9,914 nucleotides of DNA from Bacteroidales bacterium (GTDB lineage: Bacteria > Bacteroidota > Bacteroidia > Bacteroidales > B18-G4), in contig JAGLEK010000188.1 in the NCBI GenBank assembly GCA_023145125.1, positions 1-9,914 on the forward strand, written 5' to 3'. The notes beneath the pieces are model-generated. The model worked only from the letters and a program-made list of their open reading frames with translations. It did not search any database and had not been told where the DNA came from. A program made the position numbers and the translations under genes. Positions 7,793 to 9,914 of the stretch are shown piece by piece (position 1 is the first letter of the stretch; each line of letters starts with the position of its first letter).

Positions 7793-8437
7793 ATGAGATA
7801 CTTTACTGTTTTACTAGCTCTGATCACAACCATCGGATTACTATCATGTGAAAAGACAGAAGATAAAAACCCGCCGGTGGCCATATTTGCAATTGTCCCG
7901 GCAACAGGGCCATTTACTGAAGTTTTTACTTTCAACTCCCATGACAGCCATGATGTAAATAATCCCGGGGAAAATCTGAAAGCTCGTTGGGATTTTGATG
8001 GCGATGGCACCTTTGATACAGAATATTCACTTAACAAAGGTATCGAGCATCAGTATGATGCGGCTGCCCACTACAATGTTATTCTGGAGGTTATCAACTC
8101 AGAAGGATGGACAGACCTGGAAGTGCATACCCTCATCGTGTATGCGGACAGCGTACCTCCCACAGCATCTTTTTATGCCGAGCCTGACAGCAGCAGCGTA
8201 AACACCATATTCTACTTCAATGCAGGCGCCAGCACTGATCCATATACTTCTGTGGAGGATATGTTTTTCCGCTGGGACTGGCAAAATGACGGAACCTGGG
8301 ACACGCCTTTTTCAAGCGATTCCGCTATTTATTATAAATATGATGTTCCGGGAGAATACAGGGTCCTTGTTGAAGTAAAGAACAGTTTTACCTTGACCGA
8401 TACGACCAGCAGGAAGATTATTGTTTATGATATGTAG
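7793..8437 (+). CDS. Lipoprotein with two PKD domains
   Basis: Predicted 214-residue lipoprotein. A type II signal peptide ends in a lipobox (GLLSC) with the lipidated cysteine at residue 19. The residues just after it (EKTED) are charged and partly acidic, which in some Bacteroidota marks lipoproteins exported to the outer face of the outer membrane; this is suggestive only. Two PKD-like domains follow at about 27-117 and 122-212, each opening with PPxA-F and carrying a matching motif: WDFDGDGTFDT at 66-76 and WDWQNDGTWDT at 161-171. The first contains a DxDxDG pattern that could bind calcium; the second has lost part of it (WQND). Both end in a strand with IVY. Nothing else is attached, so it is probably a binding or scaffold protein. 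It is transcribed divergently from the T9SS-exported proteins and is 60 bases upstream of the thioredoxin-like gene. ATG 7793 is chosen because the signal peptide starts there; no strong Shine-Dalgarno is seen. Confidence 0.9.
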   Translation: MRYFTVLLALITTIGLLSCEKTEDKNPPVAIFAIVPATGPFTEVFTFNSHDSHDVNNPGENLKARWDFDGDGTFDTEYSLNKGIEHQYDAAAHYNVILEVINSEGWTDLEVHTLIVYADSVPPTASFYAEPDSSSVNTIFYFNAGASTDPYTSVEDMFFRWDWQNDGTWDTPFSSDSAIYYKYDVPGEYRVLVEVKNSFTLTDTTSRKIIVYDM

Positions 8438-8440
8438 GTT

Positions 8441-8454
8441 TGGACTGCAGTCCA
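8441..8454. promoter_or_regulatory. Perfect 14-base palindrome after the lipoprotein gene
   Basis: TGGACTGCAGTCCA is its own reverse complement and begins three bases after the lipoprotein stop codon. As RNA it could form a 5-base-pair stem with a TGCA loop, followed by TATTACTTTT, a poor U-tract. It may be a weak terminator or attenuator between the two plus-strand genes, or a binding site for a dimeric regulator. The sequence alone does not decide. Confidence 0.4.
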
Positions 8455-8497
8455 TATTACTTTTACCACCAAACATTATTCAATTAGTTTTTTAATA

Positions 8498-9859
8498 ATG
8501 AGGTTATTATTAACGTTATTCATATTTGCATCACTGAGCCTTAATTCTCTTGCCCAATATAAAGTTGAAGGAACAATATCAGGGTACCTGAACAAAAATC
8601 TCATTTTACTGGAATACTTTGGTGACAAACACATATTTATAGACTCTACCGGTACAGATGACAGCGGATGGTTTAGTTTCGAGCTGAGAAAGGATGCGCC
8701 CGCCGGTTTATATTCACTGGCTATCGACAATTCACCTCTTTTCAATTTCATTTTCAACACGGAAAATATCATTCTGAAATTTGAACCTGACGGGTTCAGC
8801 CCACCGGAATTCATCCAATCAGTTGAAAACCTCATCTATTACGATTACCTGGCCCAAAGCGCTCAATATGATCAAAAAGCCGGTATGCTGATAGATATCC
8901 TGCAATATTATCCTAAAACCGATTCTTTCTATTTATTCACCGGAGAGCATTTTGAAAACCTGCAGGCTGCACACAGGGAGTACACAGATCGCATCATTCA
9001 AGCTTATCCCGCAACACTGGTATCGCATATCGTCAGAAGCGACAGGCCCGTGGTGATACCAAAAGATATGATCTGGGATGATTATCTTTCATTTAACCAG
9101 TCGCATTATTTTGATGATGTGGATTTCGGGGATACTTCCCTCATAAACACCAATGTGTTCACTGCCAAGGCCATCGATTACCTTGGGTTTTACTCGATCA
9201 ACAGCCAGAATAAGGAGCTGCAGGAACAAGTTTTCATCAGGGCTGTGGATACAGTTTTGCTTAAGGCCATGGAAAATGGCAAAGTGTATGATTTCCTGAT
9301 GCAATACCTTATTGAAGGTTTTGAGATGTATGGCTTTGATCGTGTGATATCGCATATCGCAGAGAACTATGAACCGGCCAATATCTGTGTAAATGAAGAC
9401 CGCAAGTCGGAGCTTCAAAAAAGGATGGAAAACCTGCGTAAGCTGGCCATTGGCAATATAGCGCCGGATATTGTCATTGAGAATGCGCAGGGTGAAAAGC
9501 TGAACCTTGCAGGCATTGACAGCGAGCTTACAGTTATACTTTTCTGGGCATCCTGGTGCCCGCATTGCAATCAGATGATCCCCGGCCTGAAGAGATTATA
9601 CCAGGAGGGTGATGTGCCAGATTTTGAAATCCTTGCCATTTCCATCGACACCAGCGCAACAGATTACATGCAGGCCCTTGCTGTTCAGCAAACTGCCTGG
9701 ATAAACTACGCAGAGCTGAATGGCTGGGATTCAAAAGCCGTTGTAGATTACAGTATTTATGCAACACCAACAATGTTTATCCTCGACCGCAACAGGAAAA
9801 TACTCGGCAGGCCCGTTTCTGTTTCTGATCTGCGTTATGAACTGGAGAAGCTAAAGTAA
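8498..9859 (+). CDS. Periplasmic TlpA/ResA-like thioredoxin-fold protein with DUF4369-like N-terminus
   Basis: Predicted 453-residue exported thiol-disulfide protein. A signal peptide covers about residues 1-19 (LLLTLFIFASLSLNSLAQ). Residues 20-97 look like the DUF4369 beta domain often fused to thioredoxins in Bacteroidota (YKVEGTISGY, DDSGWFSFELRKDAPAGLYSL). Residues 105-315 are a mostly helical middle region without a recognised motif. The C-terminal thioredoxin-like domain (about 317-453) has the GNIAPD entry motif (319-324), the active site WASWCPHC with C354 and C357, a helix after it, and the cis-proline in ATPTMF at P424. The CPHC dipeptide is the one typical of DsbA; most TlpA/ResA proteins have CxPC, so the redox potential may differ. 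The likely role is reduction or oxidation of disulfides in exported proteins, but the actual partner is unknown. It may be co-transcribed with the lipoprotein gene 60 bases upstream, with a palindrome between them. ATG 8498 fits the signal peptide. Confidence 0.9.
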   Translation: MRLLLTLFIFASLSLNSLAQYKVEGTISGYLNKNLILLEYFGDKHIFIDSTGTDDSGWFSFELRKDAPAGLYSLAIDNSPLFNFIFNTENIILKFEPDGFSPPEFIQSVENLIYYDYLAQSAQYDQKAGMLIDILQYYPKTDSFYLFTGEHFENLQAAHREYTDRIIQAYPATLVSHIVRSDRPVVIPKDMIWDDYLSFNQSHYFDDVDFGDTSLINTNVFTAKAIDYLGFYSINSQNKELQEQVFIRAVDTVLLKAMENGKVYDFLMQYLIEGFEMYGFDRVISHIAENYEPANICVNEDRKSELQKRMENLRKLAIGNIAPDIVIENAQGEKLNLAGIDSELTVILFWASWCPHCNQMIPGLKRLYQEGDVPDFEILAISIDTSATDYMQALAVQQTAWINYAELNGWDSKAVVDYSIYATPTMFILDRNRKILGRPVSVSDLRYELEKLK

Positions 9860-9871
9860 CGATAGACACAA

Positions 9872-9914
9872 ACTCCAAGTACTTCAGGCACTCCAAGTAC
9901 TCCAAGTACTTCAA
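9872..9914. repeat. Tandem repeat, period 9 (ACTCCAAGT/ACTTCAGGC)
   Basis: Starting 13 bases after the stop of the thioredoxin-like gene, a 9-base unit repeats about 4.8 times: ACTCCAAGT, ACTTCAGGC, ACTCCAAGT, ACTCCAAGT, ACTTCAA. The last copy is cut by the window edge, so the array is probably longer. Some junctions create AAGTACTT, which is self-complementary. It lies outside any gene seen here. It looks like a microsatellite-type intergenic repeat; no function can be assigned. Confidence 0.8.

Noticed and set aside
9089..9565. 158-residue open frame antisense to the thioredoxin-like gene
   Set aside because: It lies wholly inside a strongly supported gene, has no recognisable domain or export signal, and has no promoter-like context; it is a shadow of the coding strand.
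9872..9914. Possible CRISPR array
   Set aside because: The units are 9 bases and contiguous, with no spacers and no cas genes nearby.

Overview
This 9.9 kb window looks like chromosomal DNA of a member of the phylum Bacteroidota. The evidence is the set of exported proteins: two large multidomain proteins ending in type A C-terminal sorting domains of the type IX secretion system (T9SS), one ending in a type B (CHU_C, gliding-motility-associated) domain, an outer-membrane-type lipoprotein with PKD domains, and a TlpA/ResA-like thioredoxin protein with a DUF4369-like N-terminus. A TAnnTTTG-type -7 promoter element and weak ribosome binding sites also fit this phylum. Family or genus cannot be resolved from the sequence.

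Layout. Left half and middle (about 19-7500), minus strand: three genes in the order of transcription, a 916-residue type A protein (4750-7500), its 900-residue paralog (1986-4688) and a 648-residue beta-propeller/PKD protein with a type B sorting domain (19-1965). The gaps are 61 and 20 bases, so they are probably one transcription unit, with a possible second promoter in the 61-base gap. A 292-base divergent intergenic region (7501-7792) holds a candidate promoter for the minus-strand unit and a striking G-rich heptamer repeat. Right half, plus strand: a two-PKD lipoprotein (7793-8437) and a thioredoxin-fold protein (8498-9859), 60 bases apart. Short tandem repeats lie at both window edges: a 7-base AT-rich repeat at 1-20 and a 9-base repeat at 9872-9914.

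How the genes may work together. All five products carry export signals. The three minus-strand proteins should pass through the Sec system and the T9SS and end up on the cell surface or released; they look like adhesin or surface-display proteins and no catalytic domain is recognised. The lipoprotein is anchored in a membrane, possibly facing outward. The thioredoxin-like protein acts in the periplasm on thiols or disulfides; the cysteine-rich N-termini of the two paralogs are conceivable substrates, but that link is speculation. I found no convincing previously undescribed system. The most unusual points are the uneven conservation between the paralogs, the cysteine cluster in one of them, and the repeats in the intergenic DNA. 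No tRNA, rRNA, transposase, integrase or CRISPR array was seen.
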